Source: UBA695 sp042691655
Lineage (GTDB): Bacteria; Verrucomicrobiota; Verrucomicrobiia; Chthoniobacterales; Chthoniobacteraceae
Length of the DNA: 64,000 nt
NCBI GenBank assembly: GCA_042691655.1
Contig: CP170506.1
Location: forward strand, 1,054,001 to 1,118,000
Direction of reading: 5' to 3'
Positions within the stretch are counted from its first letter, which is position 1; each line of letters begins with the position of its first letter. Below are positions 26,593-36,506 of this stretch, one piece after another. A model generated the notes under the pieces. The model was not told the DNA's origin. It saw only the letters and a list, made by a program, of their open reading frames with translations, and made no database searches. The position numbers and the translations under genes were made by a program.

Positions 26593-29376
26593 CTATGGGG
26601 AGCCTAGCTTTTGCACTACGCTATTGAGCCACGTAGCCTGAGATTTTGTGAAGGGGTAATCATCCATGAAACCGACGGCGTCCGTCGCGCACCATTGCGC
26701 GAATGCGATTACTTTGGCGCGTTCTCCGGGAACTAGGGCCGCTGCCGTATTGAAGAGATCGTTCTGGAGTTTTTCGTCCGAAAAACATGAGATTCCGTTG
26801 CGTACATCCGCGTTTTTCAGTCCCAGCAATAGCAAAAGTTTTGCGCGGGTGAGAGTATCGGGTTCCTGCCACGCGGCGAGGATTTTGCGGGCAAGATGGA
26901 AACGCCCGTCTACGGACATTCCTCCGTTTTCTCCGCCCGAGTAGCGAAAGCGCGACCCATCCGGTTCGTCTGGCGATTTTGTGGCGAGGCGGGCAAGGTC
27001 CTCCGACGCAAACTCACGAAGGTCGGCGGAGTAGGCTGCGGCAATTTCATCGCCAAACGACCCCTGAGCGCCGTCGAACTTTTGTTTCATGATATCCCAA
27101 AGCTCGCGCTGGTGATCGCCTTTCGCCCGTAGAAGAAGCTCAAGGCTTTGGCTCCCGCTTCCCGGTTGCGTAAAGGTGTTCTGATATGCTGCCACGAGTT
27201 CCTCCCACGTCTGCGCGGCCTTGGTTCCCTCGGGATGTGGTAATGGGGGAGGGGGCGTCTGTGCCGGTTTGGCCGCCTCGATCTCGCGGAGGTGCATTCG
27301 GGCCCATGGGCATTCGAGGCGCTTGTCGTCCGCCGCCCACGATTTCAGAAGGGAGACATCGTCGCGGTGATCGAGTTCGTTCAATACCGCCGTCACCACC
27401 GGCTTGAGCGTTTGGTTTTCGTCGGCCTGTTTTCCCTCAAGTTTTGATATGGCCTCCAAACTTGGCCGGAACCGGCTGGATCCGGCCTGGCCAACGCTCA
27501 TGATTGCGGTTTTCAGTAAAAGGCGATCCCCGCGGGCGATCACATCGGGCTTCGCCGGGATCAGGGCCTCAAACGCTTTTTCTTCGGGAATCCTTTCGGC
27601 GCGGCGAGTTTCGGTCCAACTCTCAGAAAGGCTCGCCCAAAGATTGACCGCCAGCGTCTGGGCTACCAGGCGGGTATATGGGCCTTTCCATTGGCGCCCG
27701 GCAAATTGGGGTTCCGTGATGCGATACGTTATGGGCGGCTCATCATCGCGGTTTGCTTGCCATGTTAGGCCAACTTGAGTCGTGTCGCAATACGACCATC
27801 TCGACGCATTTTCCGCTACCTCGGGATAATGCGGCACGGTGCGCACGCGATCCAGCCACGCAATGGTCTCGGCGAGCCAACGCAGCATGCCATCGGCGTC
27901 CAAAAAATGGGACCATTGGGGATGGTCCAGCACCCCGTATCGCCACCATTCGGCGTTTTCCGCCTTCAATCGGATAAACTCAGTATACGGACTGGACCAG
28001 CCAGGATGCACATCCAGCATCAGCACGCCGTCTTTGGGGATTAGCTTTCCTTCATCTGCGACAACGAGATCATATTGTTTCCGGTGCGCTCTTGTCCGAT
28101 TCGCTTCGGCCAAAGCCAGCGCGGCATCGCGCGGCGGTAACTGGCGTAGTTTCGGCGGAATCACCACGGCGGGCCATGCTATATGGGTATCGTTCTGCTC
28201 GGGCTCACCGCCGTACTGCCAGCGAAAGAGATCCTCGTTGCTCATCGCCGCGAGGCTATGGTGTTCATATTTCGGCCACTGTTTCCATGCCCCGGGCGAG
28301 AACGCGCGCCCTTCTTTCTTGGACGACTCCGTTTTGGCGGAAGGCGCATCTTTGAGCAAGGGATAGCCGAGGCCCTTCTCTTTCTGCAGCGCTTTAATCT
28401 TTGGCCATTTACCATCCATCGTCGTGATGCTCAGCCTCCGGAAGTGATCGCCTGGTTTGCCTTCGGGGCCGATGTAACGGCCGTCTGCTTGGTCCCAATG
28501 ATATTCCACAGTTGCCTTTTCAATGGGCGCACCTTCGTGTTCACCCGGTTGCGGTCCAAGTTCAATGACAGGGAAGGGTTCGCCTGCCCGATATTTGACA
28601 TCAAACCACCACCGGTTTGCCGGGTCCGCAGCATTGGGATGCCAGTTGAAGACAACGGTGAGGAGGAGCCTTGGCGTAGCTTCGATGGTTTTTATCTCCA
28701 GCATCTGGAACTTGATGTCCTTATCGTCAGGGCCATCGAAACCGTAATTTTCATGATCGATTCGTTCCAAGACACCGTCACCGTTGATGTCGGCGATAAT
28801 CGTTCCAATATGGCCGAGATTGCTCCCCCCGTGGGGCCATTGAACTTGCCCGCTCGAATCGATAAATAAGAGCACTTTCCCGTCGAGATCGGGACGCCAC
28901 ATCGGCTCGTTCACGAGATGCCGGTCAAGGTGGGATATTCCCTTTTGTGTTTTCAATCGTGTTTCCTGTGGCGCGGGAGGATAAAAATTCTCCGGTTCGA
29001 AGCCGTTTTGGAGAGCGTGTTCTTTGGGGTGGGTTGCAGCATACCACTTTTCGAAATCTTCCCTGTAAGTCACGAGATATAGAGGCGCGTTGCCGTCGCG
29101 CCCCGGGCATTCGGTGATTCGGATATCCCGCATCGCATCGTCAAAAAGGCTGCGTGGAACGCCTTTCCACCGGGGCTGTGCGTCGTTTTCCTCAACGCGA
29201 AGAACCAGTTCATAAAAGGCGTCCGAACGGCTTTCCTGATCGAGCAGGCATTGAATGAACGCCTTACCCAGCGTCGGCCTTGGGAGGGGTGAGGCTCTGC
29301 CGTGGCCGACATTGACGACAAGCATGCACAGCACCAGCAAATAGCGCATTAAATGGCGTGCCTGCGACCGTGACAT
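26593..29376 (-). CDS. Large secreted hypothetical protein
   Basis: About 927 residues from the ATG at 29374-29376, or 918 from the ATG at 29347-29349, which directly starts a signal peptide (MRYLLVLCMLVVNVGHGRA). The mature part has an EF-hand-like segment (IADINGDGVLERIDHEN), as in VCBS/dockerin-type calcium loops, a Pro-rich linker (PAQTPPPPLPHPEGT) and a helical C-terminus. No catalytic motif was recognised. The frame is open further to 29490, but that part overlaps the ClpP-like pseudogene. It is probably periplasmic or exported. Confidence 0.55.
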   Translation of the reverse strand: MSRSQARHLMRYLLVLCMLVVNVGHGRASPLPRPTLGKAFIQCLLDQESRSDAFYELVLRVEENDAQPRWKGVPRSLFDDAMRDIRITECPGRDGNAPLYLVTYREDFEKWYAATHPKEHALQNGFEPENFYPPAPQETRLKTQKGISHLDRHLVNEPMWRPDLDGKVLLFIDSSGQVQWPHGGSNLGHIGTIIADINGDGVLERIDHENYGFDGPDDKDIKFQMLEIKTIEATPRLLLTVVFNWHPNAADPANRWWFDVKYRAGEPFPVIELGPQPGEHEGAPIEKATVEYHWDQADGRYIGPEGKPGDHFRRLSITTMDGKWPKIKALQKEKGLGYPLLKDAPSAKTESSKKEGRAFSPGAWKQWPKYEHHSLAAMSNEDLFRWQYGGEPEQNDTHIAWPAVVIPPKLRQLPPRDAALALAEANRTRAHRKQYDLVVADEGKLIPKDGVLMLDVHPGWSSPYTEFIRLKAENAEWWRYGVLDHPQWSHFLDADGMLRWLAETIAWLDRVRTVPHYPEVAENASRWSYCDTTQVGLTWQANRDDEPPITYRITEPQFAGRQWKGPYTRLVAQTLAVNLWASLSESWTETRRAERIPEEKAFEALIPAKPDVIARGDRLLLKTAIMSVGQAGSSRFRPSLEAISKLEGKQADENQTLKPVVTAVLNELDHRDDVSLLKSWAADDKRLECPWARMHLREIEAAKPAQTPPPPLPHPEGTKAAQTWEELVAAYQNTFTQPGSGSQSLELLLRAKGDHQRELWDIMKQKFDGAQGSFGDEIAAAYSADLREFASEDLARLATKSPDEPDGSRFRYSGGENGGMSVDGRFHLARKILAAWQEPDTLTRAKLLLLLGLKNADVRNGISCFSDEKLQNDLFNTAAALVPGERAKVIAFAQWCATDAVGFMDDYPFTKSQATWLNSVVQKLGSP

Positions 29377-29476
29377 GGCGTGATTCAACACTTCCGAGGT
29401 CCAGATAGCCAGAAAAAGCGAACACTCGTTTCCGCGAATCCAGACGTCATAACGGTCGCCGAGCCGCTGTCGTGGC

Positions 29477-29485
29477 GGTATCTCC
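29477..29485 (+). promoter_or_regulatory. GGTATCTCC leader box, copy 1
   Basis: GGTATCTCC ends 3 nt before the ATG of the ClpP-like pseudogene. The same or nearly the same box precedes three starts in the 48-50 kb region (47979, 48522, 50163), so it marks genes of one mobile module. Confidence 0.4.
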
Positions 29486-29488
29486 GCC

Positions 29489-29741
29489 ATGCTGCGAAAA
29501 TTCCTTTTGAGAACCGGGCAGGGCGATCACGCCGCCGGTGTCGTCGAACTGTCTGCGATGCTCGCCAATCCTAACGACCGTGTGTTGATAACGCTGGCGG
29601 GTCCGGGCGACACGCCACCGGTTGCGATTCTCTCCTACATCGACGCGGTGGGGCGGCGAAGGCTCAAGTCGCCATCCAGGCGGTCGGGCCGCTTGTCGGG
29701 GCGGACTTCGCGCTTTGGCTCGTCGCCGGGCCGATCCGCGA
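29489..29741 (+). pseudogene. Eroded copy of the ClpP-like gene
   Basis: The first ~54 codons (MLRKFLLRTGQGDHAAGVVE) match the intact gene at 47991 almost residue for residue. The match then shifts frame near 29650 and continues (AQVAIQAVGPLVGADFALWL) to about 29741, where similarity ends. The frameshift and the missing C-terminal 90 residues make it a pseudogene. It lies 112 bp upstream of the divergent large secreted-protein gene, about 18.5 kb from the intact copy. Confidence 0.7.
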
Positions 29742-30004
29742 CAACGGAATCATCTTTGGCGTGTTCATAGAACACGCGAGAATGAGCAGCCGCGGCTGCG
29801 GCGGGGCGTGAACCAACCCAGGAAGATGGGCATTGCGGCCCGGTCAGGTTCCTCCAGAAACCTGCCCTCGATGGGGTGCCTTACCTCGCGTTTGATTCGG
29901 TGCGGCACAAAGCGACTTGTCTGGTTGCAAATGGGGCGTCGCGGCTTCCCTAATATCCATCTGGCGGCTCCGCCGATCAATCGCACAGCCCCCATTTTGC
30001 TTTC
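29742..30004. other. Intergenic stretch after the ClpP-like remnant
   Basis: No convincing gene on either strand. Short inverted repeats are present: CAGGTT...AACCTG near 29,850 and TGGGGAT...ATCCCA just before the nadR stop, the latter a possible terminator for nadR. Small frames here are Arg-rich and lack ribosome sites. Confidence 0.35.
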
Positions 30005-31030
30005 TTACTGGGGATTTTTGGCATCCCAATGATTATCTACACTCTGTTCAGGTGACCACGCGGAAATCGCAAACAAAGACCGGGCTAGGCTAACAGCCTC
30101 GCTCAGGCGCTCATAGTGCGAACCTTGCAGCAGTTTCCAAGGGACAGATTGCGCTGCGAGGGCATCTTCAAACCATTGATGCATCTCGTGGCGGATGTGT
30201 TCGCCGTCACGCAAGCCGTCTTGCACGAAGGGAATCTCATCGCCAGTAAGTAGGTAAAGGTCACACCTGCCACGGCGCGCGATTTCCTCCACCGCTTTGC
30301 TGTGACTGCGCATATATCGACGATGCCAGAGCACCGTGGCAAACGCATTGGTGTCACAAATTAGCAGTCGGTTAGCACGGCAGGCGGCCTCGTCTTCCCG
30401 GCGGGCTTGCTCCTCGGCTATTGCGGTGAATTCATCTGTGCTCCATACAAGATCGTTCTCCATCACCTTCTTCTCCGAGTATTCCCGTCCGTATTCTTCG
30501 ACGCAGACCGTTTGAAGGCGTTCAGCCAAAGCTTTTGCCAACGTTGTTGTTCCTGTGGATTCCGCGCCGAGAACACAAATCCGCTTAGCGAACCATCCCC
30601 TCACAGGAGGTTCGATGAACTCCCAGTTCGCATAGGGATCGCTCCGCACCGCGGTTCCAGAAATTGGCATTCGAACGCGGGCTTTATCTACGAGGATGTG
30701 CTTTGCCCCCATCAGTTGCGCATAACGGTCGCCGTAGTCTTCGGAGGTGAACACCGCATCTGGCGCGCGGCCCAACCATTGGATGGTGTTTTCAGCCCAG
30801 ACTCGTGAATCGTTTTCGTCGTAACGGTCGTCGATGACCATGACGCGCGCCGTTGGATGGGTTTCCTGCAACCATTTGCCGCGAAGGTCTCCCGGGATAT
30901 CATCGGTCGGCTTGCTGCAGATGATCACGACGGCTCGTTCAGACTGTGCGACAGCCGTATCAATCAGCAGCTTGTGCCCGCGATGCGGCGGATAGAATTT
31001 ACCGATGACAACGCCAAGTCCGTGTTTCAT
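30005..31030 (-). CDS. nadR: NadR: NMN adenylyltransferase / nicotinamide-riboside kinase
   Basis: About 341 residues. The N-terminal nucleotidyltransferase has GKFYPPHRGHKLLID with the HxGH motif and the later MPISGTAVRSDP segment (ISxTxxR-like). The C-terminal kinase has the P-loop GAESTGTTTLAKAL. Together they phosphorylate nicotinamide riboside to NMN and adenylate it to NAD. There is no N-terminal repressor domain, as in most NadR outside enterobacteria. The ATG at 31028-31030 overlaps the stop of pnuC (ATGA), so transporter and enzyme are coupled. The pair diverges from pncB. Confidence 0.88.
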   Translation of the reverse strand: MKHGLGVVIGKFYPPHRGHKLLIDTAVAQSERAVVIICSKPTDDIPGDLRGKWLQETHPTARVMVIDDRYDENDSRVWAENTIQWLGRAPDAVFTSEDYGDRYAQLMGAKHILVDKARVRMPISGTAVRSDPYANWEFIEPPVRGWFAKRICVLGAESTGTTTLAKALAERLQTVCVEEYGREYSEKKVMENDLVWSTDEFTAIAEEQARREDEAACRANRLLICDTNAFATVLWHRRYMRSHSKAVEEIARRGRCDLYLLTGDEIPFVQDGLRDGEHIRHEMHQWFEDALAAQSVPWKLLQGSHYERLSEAVSLARSLFAISAWSPEQSVDNHWDAKNPQ

Positions 31031-31803
31031 GAGTCGGCCAATCCTTTGTCCATACTGCGCTTCCATTCGCGAACCCCGATGAGGCACATCACGAGGAATA
31101 CGGCGTAGAGTATGGCTGTAAGAGGGAGATGGCGACTCAGGTAAAGCGGGACATAGATCAGGTCGGCGGCAATCCAGAGAAACCAATTCTCAAAGTGCTT
31201 CCGGCAAAGAAGGTATTGCGCCGCTAGGCTGATCACGGTGGTAAGCGAATCCCAGAACGGTGCGGCTCCATTGACAGCGAGAAGAATCTCGCGCAGTCCC
31301 CAGGTGCATAGAGGAATGGTCACAGCCAGAATCAGCCACTCCACGCGGGAGGTTCGGCTAATCTTGAGAACAGTCCGGTTCGCACCACCGAAAAGCCAGT
31401 TTAGCCAGCCATAAACCCCAAGTCCGAAATAGACCACTTGCAGACTCATGTCGGCGAATAACCGACCTTCCAGAAAAAGAGTGAAGAAAAAGACGTTGTT
31501 GGCCAAGCCGATAGGCCAATTCCACAGGTGCTCACGGACAACCAGCCAAACACAGATGCCGCCGGTCACGAATCCCCATGCCTCGGCGATACCAATCGGC
31601 CACCAAGCCCGATAAGATGGGAGCAATACAAGGATCGAGCCAGTGAGCATCGCCACGATTTCACTTGCATGCAGACCAAACCAAGTTGCTGCCGGAGGAG
31701 AAAGCGCTTCCGTCGTGGGATTGGAGGTTGTTGCCGATTCTGGTGTCACATCCCCGAGAATACCAATAACGGCGGCTGGCTTCATCCTTTTTTCGCCAAT
31801 CAC
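31027..31803 (-). CDS. pnuC: PnuC: nicotinamide riboside transporter
   Basis: 258 residues with about seven membrane segments. The PnuC hallmark NWPIGLANNVFFFTLFLEGR and the later ENWFLWIAADLIYVPLYLSR are present. It allows nicotinamide riboside to cross the inner membrane, trapped by NadR phosphorylation. A GTG start at 31801-31803 is supported by GGAAGG 4 nt upstream; ATG 31785 is the alternative. The N-terminal extension before the first membrane segment (~45 residues) is longer than usual. Confidence 0.88.
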   Translation of the reverse strand: MIGEKRMKPAAVIGILGDVTPESATTSNPTTEALSPPAATWFGLHASEIVAMLTGSILVLLPSYRAWWPIGIAEAWGFVTGGICVWLVVREHLWNWPIGLANNVFFFTLFLEGRLFADMSLQVVYFGLGVYGWLNWLFGGANRTVLKISRTSRVEWLILAVTIPLCTWGLREILLAVNGAAPFWDSLTTVISLAAQYLLCRKHFENWFLWIAADLIYVPLYLSRHLPLTAILYAVFLVMCLIGVREWKRSMDKGLADS

Positions 31804-31928
31804 TTCACCTTCCGAATTGCTTCAACACTTCGAGGAGCGCCAACCGCCTCTGCTGTCGAGTCTACGCCCCCGTCTCTCACGGTAATATTTCCTAAGAGTA
31901 AATTTTCTCTTGCAGAGCCCAACGCTTC

Positions 31929-31941
31929 GTGTAATTTACAC
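31929..31941. promoter_or_regulatory. Palindrome GTGTAA-T-TTACAC in the divergent nad promoter
   Basis: A perfect 13-bp palindrome in the 160-bp gap between pnuC and pncB, 22 bp before the pncB start. A near-identical palindrome lies before the 36507 gene. An NrtR-type regulator is encoded in the island, and NrtR proteins bind palindromes at their nad genes, so both are candidate NrtR operators. An AT-rich inverted repeat, AGAGTAAATTTTCTCT, lies about 25 bp further upstream. Confidence 0.6.
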
Positions 31942-31963
31942 ACTAACAAAGCAATCCAAGGCC

Positions 31964-33154
31964 ATGGCACACACTCCGATTATCAAAGACCTTTGCGACA
32001 CCGACCTTTACAAATTCTCGATGGGGCAGGTCGCCTTTCACCAGTTTCCCGAGGTGCAGGCTGTTTTCCGCTATACGAACCGCGCAAAAGAAAAGGGATA
32101 TCGGGCGGGATTCGCGGTGGAGGTAAGGGAGCAGATCGAAATGATGGCCGATTTGTGCCTGACCGAGCAGATGTTCGATTATTTCCGACAACGCTGCCCT
32201 TGGATCAAGTTAACTTACCTCCAATGGCTTCGCCAATACCGGTTCAACCCGGAGCAGGTGGTCCTTTCGCAGGAGGGTGGTGAGCTTCAAGTAGAGGTAC
32301 GAGGTCCTTGGTTCGAGACCATCTACTGGGAAGTGCCGCTGCTTTGCATTATCTCGGAATTGAGTCGCACGGATCCAGTCACAGGGGCAATGCTTCCTCG
32401 AGCGTTCGATTGGGCGGACCGCATCACAGCTAAGGCCGAGGCAATGGCGGCTGGCGGGGTCCACTGGATCGATTTTGGAACGCGTCGCCGGTTCGACTAC
32501 GACACACAGAATGAAGTGTGCGAGCGAATGAAGCAATTTGCCCCGAACTTTCGAGGCACAAGCAATCCCTATCTAGCGATGCGCCACGGAATCAACGTGT
32601 TCGGGACGTATGCTCACGAGTTGGTCATGGCGATGCAGGCTCTTTATGGGCTCCCGCGTAGCAATGAACGAGCTATGGAACACTGGGTCAGGGAATACCG
32701 AGGCGATTTGGGCATCGCGCTGACGGACACGCTGACCACGGATGTTTTCCTGCGGAGCTTCGACAAATTCTACGCCAAGCTCTTTGACGGCGTGCGTCAG
32801 GATTCGGGCTGCCCATTTGCCGTCGGTGAAAAATACATCGCTCATTACGAAAAGCTGGGAATTGACCCGCGCAGCAAAGTCATCGTTTTCTCGGACAGCC
32901 TGGACACCAAAAAGGCAATTGCCCTTGCCCAGTGCTTTAAGGGGCGCATCAAGACCACCATGGGAATCGGCACCCACCTCACGAATGATGTTGGACACCC
33001 CGCTCCCAACCACGTCATCAAGCTCGTCAAGCTGGACTGCGGCAACGGGCCCATCCCACTCCTGAAGCTTTCGGACGATGTCGGAAAGATCACCGGGAAC
33101 GAATCCATGGTTGCCGACGCAATAAGGACACTCAATATTCAACCCGCAGAATAA
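31964..33154 (+). CDS. pncB: Nicotinate phosphoribosyltransferase
   Basis: 396 residues. It makes nicotinate mononucleotide from nicotinate, PRPP and ATP. Family features are the N-terminal DTDLYKFSMGQVAFHQFPEV, WIDFGTRRRFDYDTQ, GTYAHELVMAMQAL with the active-site His, and the phosphate-binding VFSDSLDTKKA. The ATG at 31964 is just after the operator-like palindrome; the frame upstream (from 31910) covers the palindrome and is not used. First gene of the plus-strand unit; its stop is 1 bp before the nadE start. Confidence 0.9.
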   Translation: MAHTPIIKDLCDTDLYKFSMGQVAFHQFPEVQAVFRYTNRAKEKGYRAGFAVEVREQIEMMADLCLTEQMFDYFRQRCPWIKLTYLQWLRQYRFNPEQVVLSQEGGELQVEVRGPWFETIYWEVPLLCIISELSRTDPVTGAMLPRAFDWADRITAKAEAMAAGGVHWIDFGTRRRFDYDTQNEVCERMKQFAPNFRGTSNPYLAMRHGINVFGTYAHELVMAMQALYGLPRSNERAMEHWVREYRGDLGIALTDTLTTDVFLRSFDKFYAKLFDGVRQDSGCPFAVGEKYIAHYEKLGIDPRSKVIVFSDSLDTKKAIALAQCFKGRIKTTMGIGTHLTNDVGHPAPNHVIKLVKLDCGNGPIPLLKLSDDVGKITGNESMVADAIRTLNIQPAE

Positions 33155-33155
33155 T

Positions 33156-35158
33156 ATGCACCTAGTAAAGCTTGGCTCGGCGACGCTCAATCAAGTGCCC
33201 TTAGACTGGTGCGGCAATCTGCAACGCATTCGTTGCGCCATTGAGGAAGCGCGGGGCAAGGAGTCAACATTCTGTGTCTGCCGGAACTCTGCATTACCGG
33301 GTATGGGTGCGAAGATGCCTTTCATTCCCATCATACCCTCGACATGGCATGGAAGAGTTTGGAAACGCTACTTCCGGACACTCAGGGCATAGTGGTCACG
33401 GTGGGACTTCCCGTGCTTTTTCAGAATGGAGTTTTCAACTGCGCCTGCGTAATCGCCGACGGCCAAATCTTGGGACTCGTCGCAAAACGGTATTTGGCCG
33501 GAGATGGCATCCACTATGAGCCGCGGTGGTTCAAGCCGTGGAGCGAAGGCACCGTTCGCACAATCGAACAAGGACAGTCGGCCTACCCCATCGGCGACCT
33601 CTGTTTCGAGGTTGGAGGCGTGCGGTTCGGCTTCGAGATTTGCGAGGATGCGTGGGTGGCCAATCGCCCCGGTGCTGCCCTTTCGATGCGAGGGGTCGAT
33701 GTTATTCTGAATCCCAGCGCAAGTCACTTTGCCTTTGGTAAGCTCGACCTGCGCAAGCGCTTTGTGCTCGAAGGCTCGCGAGCCTTTGGCGTTAGCTACA
33801 TTTACGCCAACCTCATGGGGAATGAATCGGGACGCGCGATCTATGACGGCGGCGCGATGATTGCCACCGGTGGCAAGCTGATCGCAGTAGGCAAGCGGTT
33901 GAGCTTCCACGACTACTATGTCATTTCGGCTGTCGTGGATGTGGAGGCCATGCGGATGAGTCAGGCGCGCACGGCAAGTTTTCGGCCGGCGCTCGATGAT
34001 CGGGGCCAGGACATAATTCGCAGAACCTGCAATTTTGCTCCCGCGACGTTGACGGCTCGCGTCCCAGTGGAAAGTGCCGATGTGTGGGAACTAAGCGCCA
34101 ACTTGAAAGCCGAGGAGTTTGTCCGTGCGGAGGTATTGGCCCTCTTTGATTACATGCGAAAGAGCCGTTCGAATGGCTTCCTTATCTCGCTAAGCGGCGG
34201 AGCTGATTCGGCGGCGTGCGCTGTGCTTGTGTCGCTCATGGTGCTATTTGGAGTGCAGGAATTGGGTTTGGAGGCATTTAAGCAAAAACTCGCCCACATC
34301 CCAGGCGTGGCAACAGCAGGTAGCGTTGATGCACTCCGGGAGGTTTTGCTCATCACCGTTTACCAGCCAAGTGAAAACAGCGGGCAGGTAACGCGTTGCG
34401 CCGCTGAAACAGTTGCAAACGCCCTGCATGCCAAGCACTACGTGTTTGATGTCACGCAGCTAGTGAAGGGTTACGTCGAAATGGTCGAAACCGCCGTGAA
34501 AACGGGGTTCTCATGGAAGGAAAACGACATCGCGCTCCAAAATATCCAGGCGCGTGTTCGGTCCCCCGGGGCCTGGCTTTTGGCCAATATCCGTGGCGCA
34601 CTCTTCCTCTCGACCAGCAACCGCTCAGAGGCAGCGGTTGGTTACGCCACGATGGATGGGGACACCAGCGGCGGACTAAGTCCCCTCGCAGGGATCGACA
34701 AGGCATGGCTGCGCGAATGGTTGTGCTGGATGGAAAACACCGGCCCCGCAGGAATTGGCGCGCTGCCCGAGTTGAGTGTGATCAACGGTCAGCAACCGAC
34801 GGCAGAACTGCGCCCTCAAGATCAAGTGCAGACGGACGAGGACGATTTGATGCCCTACCCACTGCTTGATGCCATCGAGCGGGCCGCCATTCGCGACAAG
34901 CAGCCCCCTCGAGCTGTTCTGGACCTGATGCGCGTTGCTTTCCCCCAGTATGCAATTCCTCAATTGCACGTCTGGGTGGAGCGCTTTTTCAAGCTCTGGA
35001 GCCGCAATCAATGGAAGCGGGAGCGCTATGCGCCGTCCTTCCATCTCGACGACGAGACCAAGACTTGGTGTCGGTGGCCCATTCTCTCGGGAGGGTTTGC
35101 AATGGAACTTGAGGAATTGAAAGCTCACGTAGCAAAAATCTGCGCGCAGGAATTCTAG
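33156..35158 (+). pseudogene. nadE: Glutamine-dependent NAD+ synthetase, one-base frameshift near the start
   Basis: Converts nicotinate adenine dinucleotide to NAD using glutamine. The first 35 codons from ATG 33156 (MHLVKLGSATLNQVPLDW) read as the nitrilase-like domain start. After about 33260 the family sequence (ILCLPELCITGYGCEDAFHS) is in the next frame, and one extra G at 33260/33261 would restore it. The rest is intact: glutaminase region (GFEICEDAW, NPSASHFAFGK), PP-loop SLSGGADSAACAV and the STSNRSEAAVGY segment, for a normal total of about 667 residues. An ATG at 33344 could give a shortened protein lacking part of the glutaminase. It may be a sequencing error. Confidence 0.82.
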
Positions 35159-35207
35159 CTCATCCACTAAACACAACTCCCTCTCAAGCTACGCAGTCCT
35201 TTTCCTT

Positions 35208-35792
35208 ATGCAGCCTTCCATCCTCTCCTCTTCTATAAAATACGAAGGCAGATTCTTACAGTTCTGCCATCTGACGGTCCTCTCGGCCAGTGGCGAAGAA
35301 TCAGGTTACGAATGCGTTGGACGCGTCGCAGAGCAATCCGCCGCGACTGCGGTCGCGATTGTCCAACGCGACGGAGAACCCCATGTTGTCCTAGTTAAGC
35401 AGTTCCGGCCTCCCATGAACAATATCACACTGGAGTTCCCCGCTGGCTTGGTCGATGAGCGGGAATCACCTGGAATTACTGCGGTTAGAGAACTGGCCGA
35501 GGAGACTGGCTTTGACGCCGTGATCAAGGATGTAGGGCCGTTCGTGTGCAATTCGCCTGGCATGACCAATGAACAGACCGCCATTGTCTTGGTATCCGGC
35601 GGCGAACAGGCCACCCCATGTGCTGAGGATGTCGGCCATATTAAAACCTGCGTAGTACCCCTTCGAGGATTGCTTGCTTATTTGCGTCAGGAGGCTGCAA
35701 ACGGCCTCAACATTGGAGCGAAGCTCTGGAGCTTTGCCCTCGGCCTAAGTGTGGCGGAATCAACCCTGCGCGCGCCAGCAGATCGTCCTTGA
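35208..35792 (+). CDS. ADP-ribose pyrophosphatase-type NUDIX hydrolase
   Basis: 194 residues. The Nudix box is complete: GLVDERESPGITAVRELAEE followed by TGF, matching GX5EX7REUXEEXGU. The preceding VLVKQFRPPMNNITLEFPAG strand and the SPGMTNEQTAIVLV loop fit the ADP-ribose pyrophosphatase subgroup. It would split ADP-ribose to AMP and ribose 5-phosphate. Placed between nadE and nadD, it fits removal or recycling of ADP-ribose produced by NAD-consuming enzymes. Confidence 0.82.
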   Translation: MQPSILSSSIKYEGRFLQFCHLTVLSASGEESGYECVGRVAEQSAATAVAIVQRDGEPHVVLVKQFRPPMNNITLEFPAGLVDERESPGITAVRELAEETGFDAVIKDVGPFVCNSPGMTNEQTAIVLVSGGEQATPCAEDVGHIKTCVVPLRGLLAYLRQEAANGLNIGAKLWSFALGLSVAESTLRAPADRP

Positions 35793-35801
35793 GGTAACAA
35801 T

Positions 35802-36377
35802 ATGCGAATTGGGCTTTACGGTGGCAGCTTCAATCCAGTGCATCACGGGCATCTCATGCTGGCGCACGACGCATTCGAGACGCTGCACCTCGACCGCCTG
35901 TTTTTTATTCCGGCGGCAGTCTCCCCACACAAACTTTCCGCTCCGCCGGTTTCGCCTGAACTCCGGGTAAAAATGCTGCTGGCTGCAATTGATGGGGATA
36001 CTCGGTTTTCCGTGGACGAGATCGAGTTACACCGGCCGCCCCCCTCTTTTGCCATTGATACGCTGCGGGAAATTGCTTGCCGCTACGCTGGTGCGCGCCT
36101 GTTCTATCTTATCGGAGAGGACAATCTTGCAGCACTTTCTACGTGGCACAAGATCGACGAGATGATGACCCTGGCGCACTTTGTAGTTGCACGGCGTCAA
36201 GGGAATGGCCTCGTGGCAGCCGAGCCTTCGGGAATGACATTTTTGCCACGGGTGGTGGATATCTCTTCAACAGAAATTCGCGAAGCGGTAGCGCAGGGAA
36301 GATCGTTTCGCCCAATGGTGCACCCCGAGGTGGCCAACATCATTACCAAGATGAATCTTTACGCCCCCCCGGGGTGA
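35802..36377 (+). CDS. nadD: Nicotinate-nucleotide adenylyltransferase
   Basis: 191 residues, normal length. It joins ATP and nicotinate mononucleotide to nicotinate adenine dinucleotide. Motifs: GGSFNPVHHGHLMLAHDA with HxGH, the FIPAAVSPHK substrate loop, LIGEDNLAALSTWHK and the C-terminal VDISSTEIREA. It starts 9 bp after the NUDIX gene (GAGG 7 nt before the ATG). With NadR, the island has adenylyltransferases for both the acid and the amide branch. Confidence 0.9.
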   Translation: MRIGLYGGSFNPVHHGHLMLAHDAFETLHLDRLFFIPAAVSPHKLSAPPVSPELRVKMLLAAIDGDTRFSVDEIELHRPPPSFAIDTLREIACRYAGARLFYLIGEDNLAALSTWHKIDEMMTLAHFVVARRQGNGLVAAEPSGMTFLPRVVDISSTEIREAVAQGRSFRPMVHPEVANIITKMNLYAPPG

Positions 36378-36465
36378 CCGTCGCGGGCAATGGGTTTCAA
36401 ACACAACCTGTAAGACAGCGGATGGTCACCACGATATTCTCACATAGATACTTGATATAGTGTTC

Positions 36466-36500
36466 CATTAACACGAAGTTAATGCGTGTAAACCTTACAC
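36466..36500. promoter_or_regulatory. Two adjacent palindromes, including GTGTAA-ACC-TTACAC
   Basis: In the 129-bp gap before the 36507 gene, CATTAAC-ACGAA-GTTAATG (36466-36484) is directly followed by GTGTAA-ACC-TTACAC (36486-36500). The second shares its arms with the palindrome before pncB but has a 3-bp centre rather than 1. It ends 6 bp before the start codon, a position suited to repression. Candidate NrtR binding site for a second transcript (36507 onward). Confidence 0.55.
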
Positions 36501-36506
36501 TTCCCA

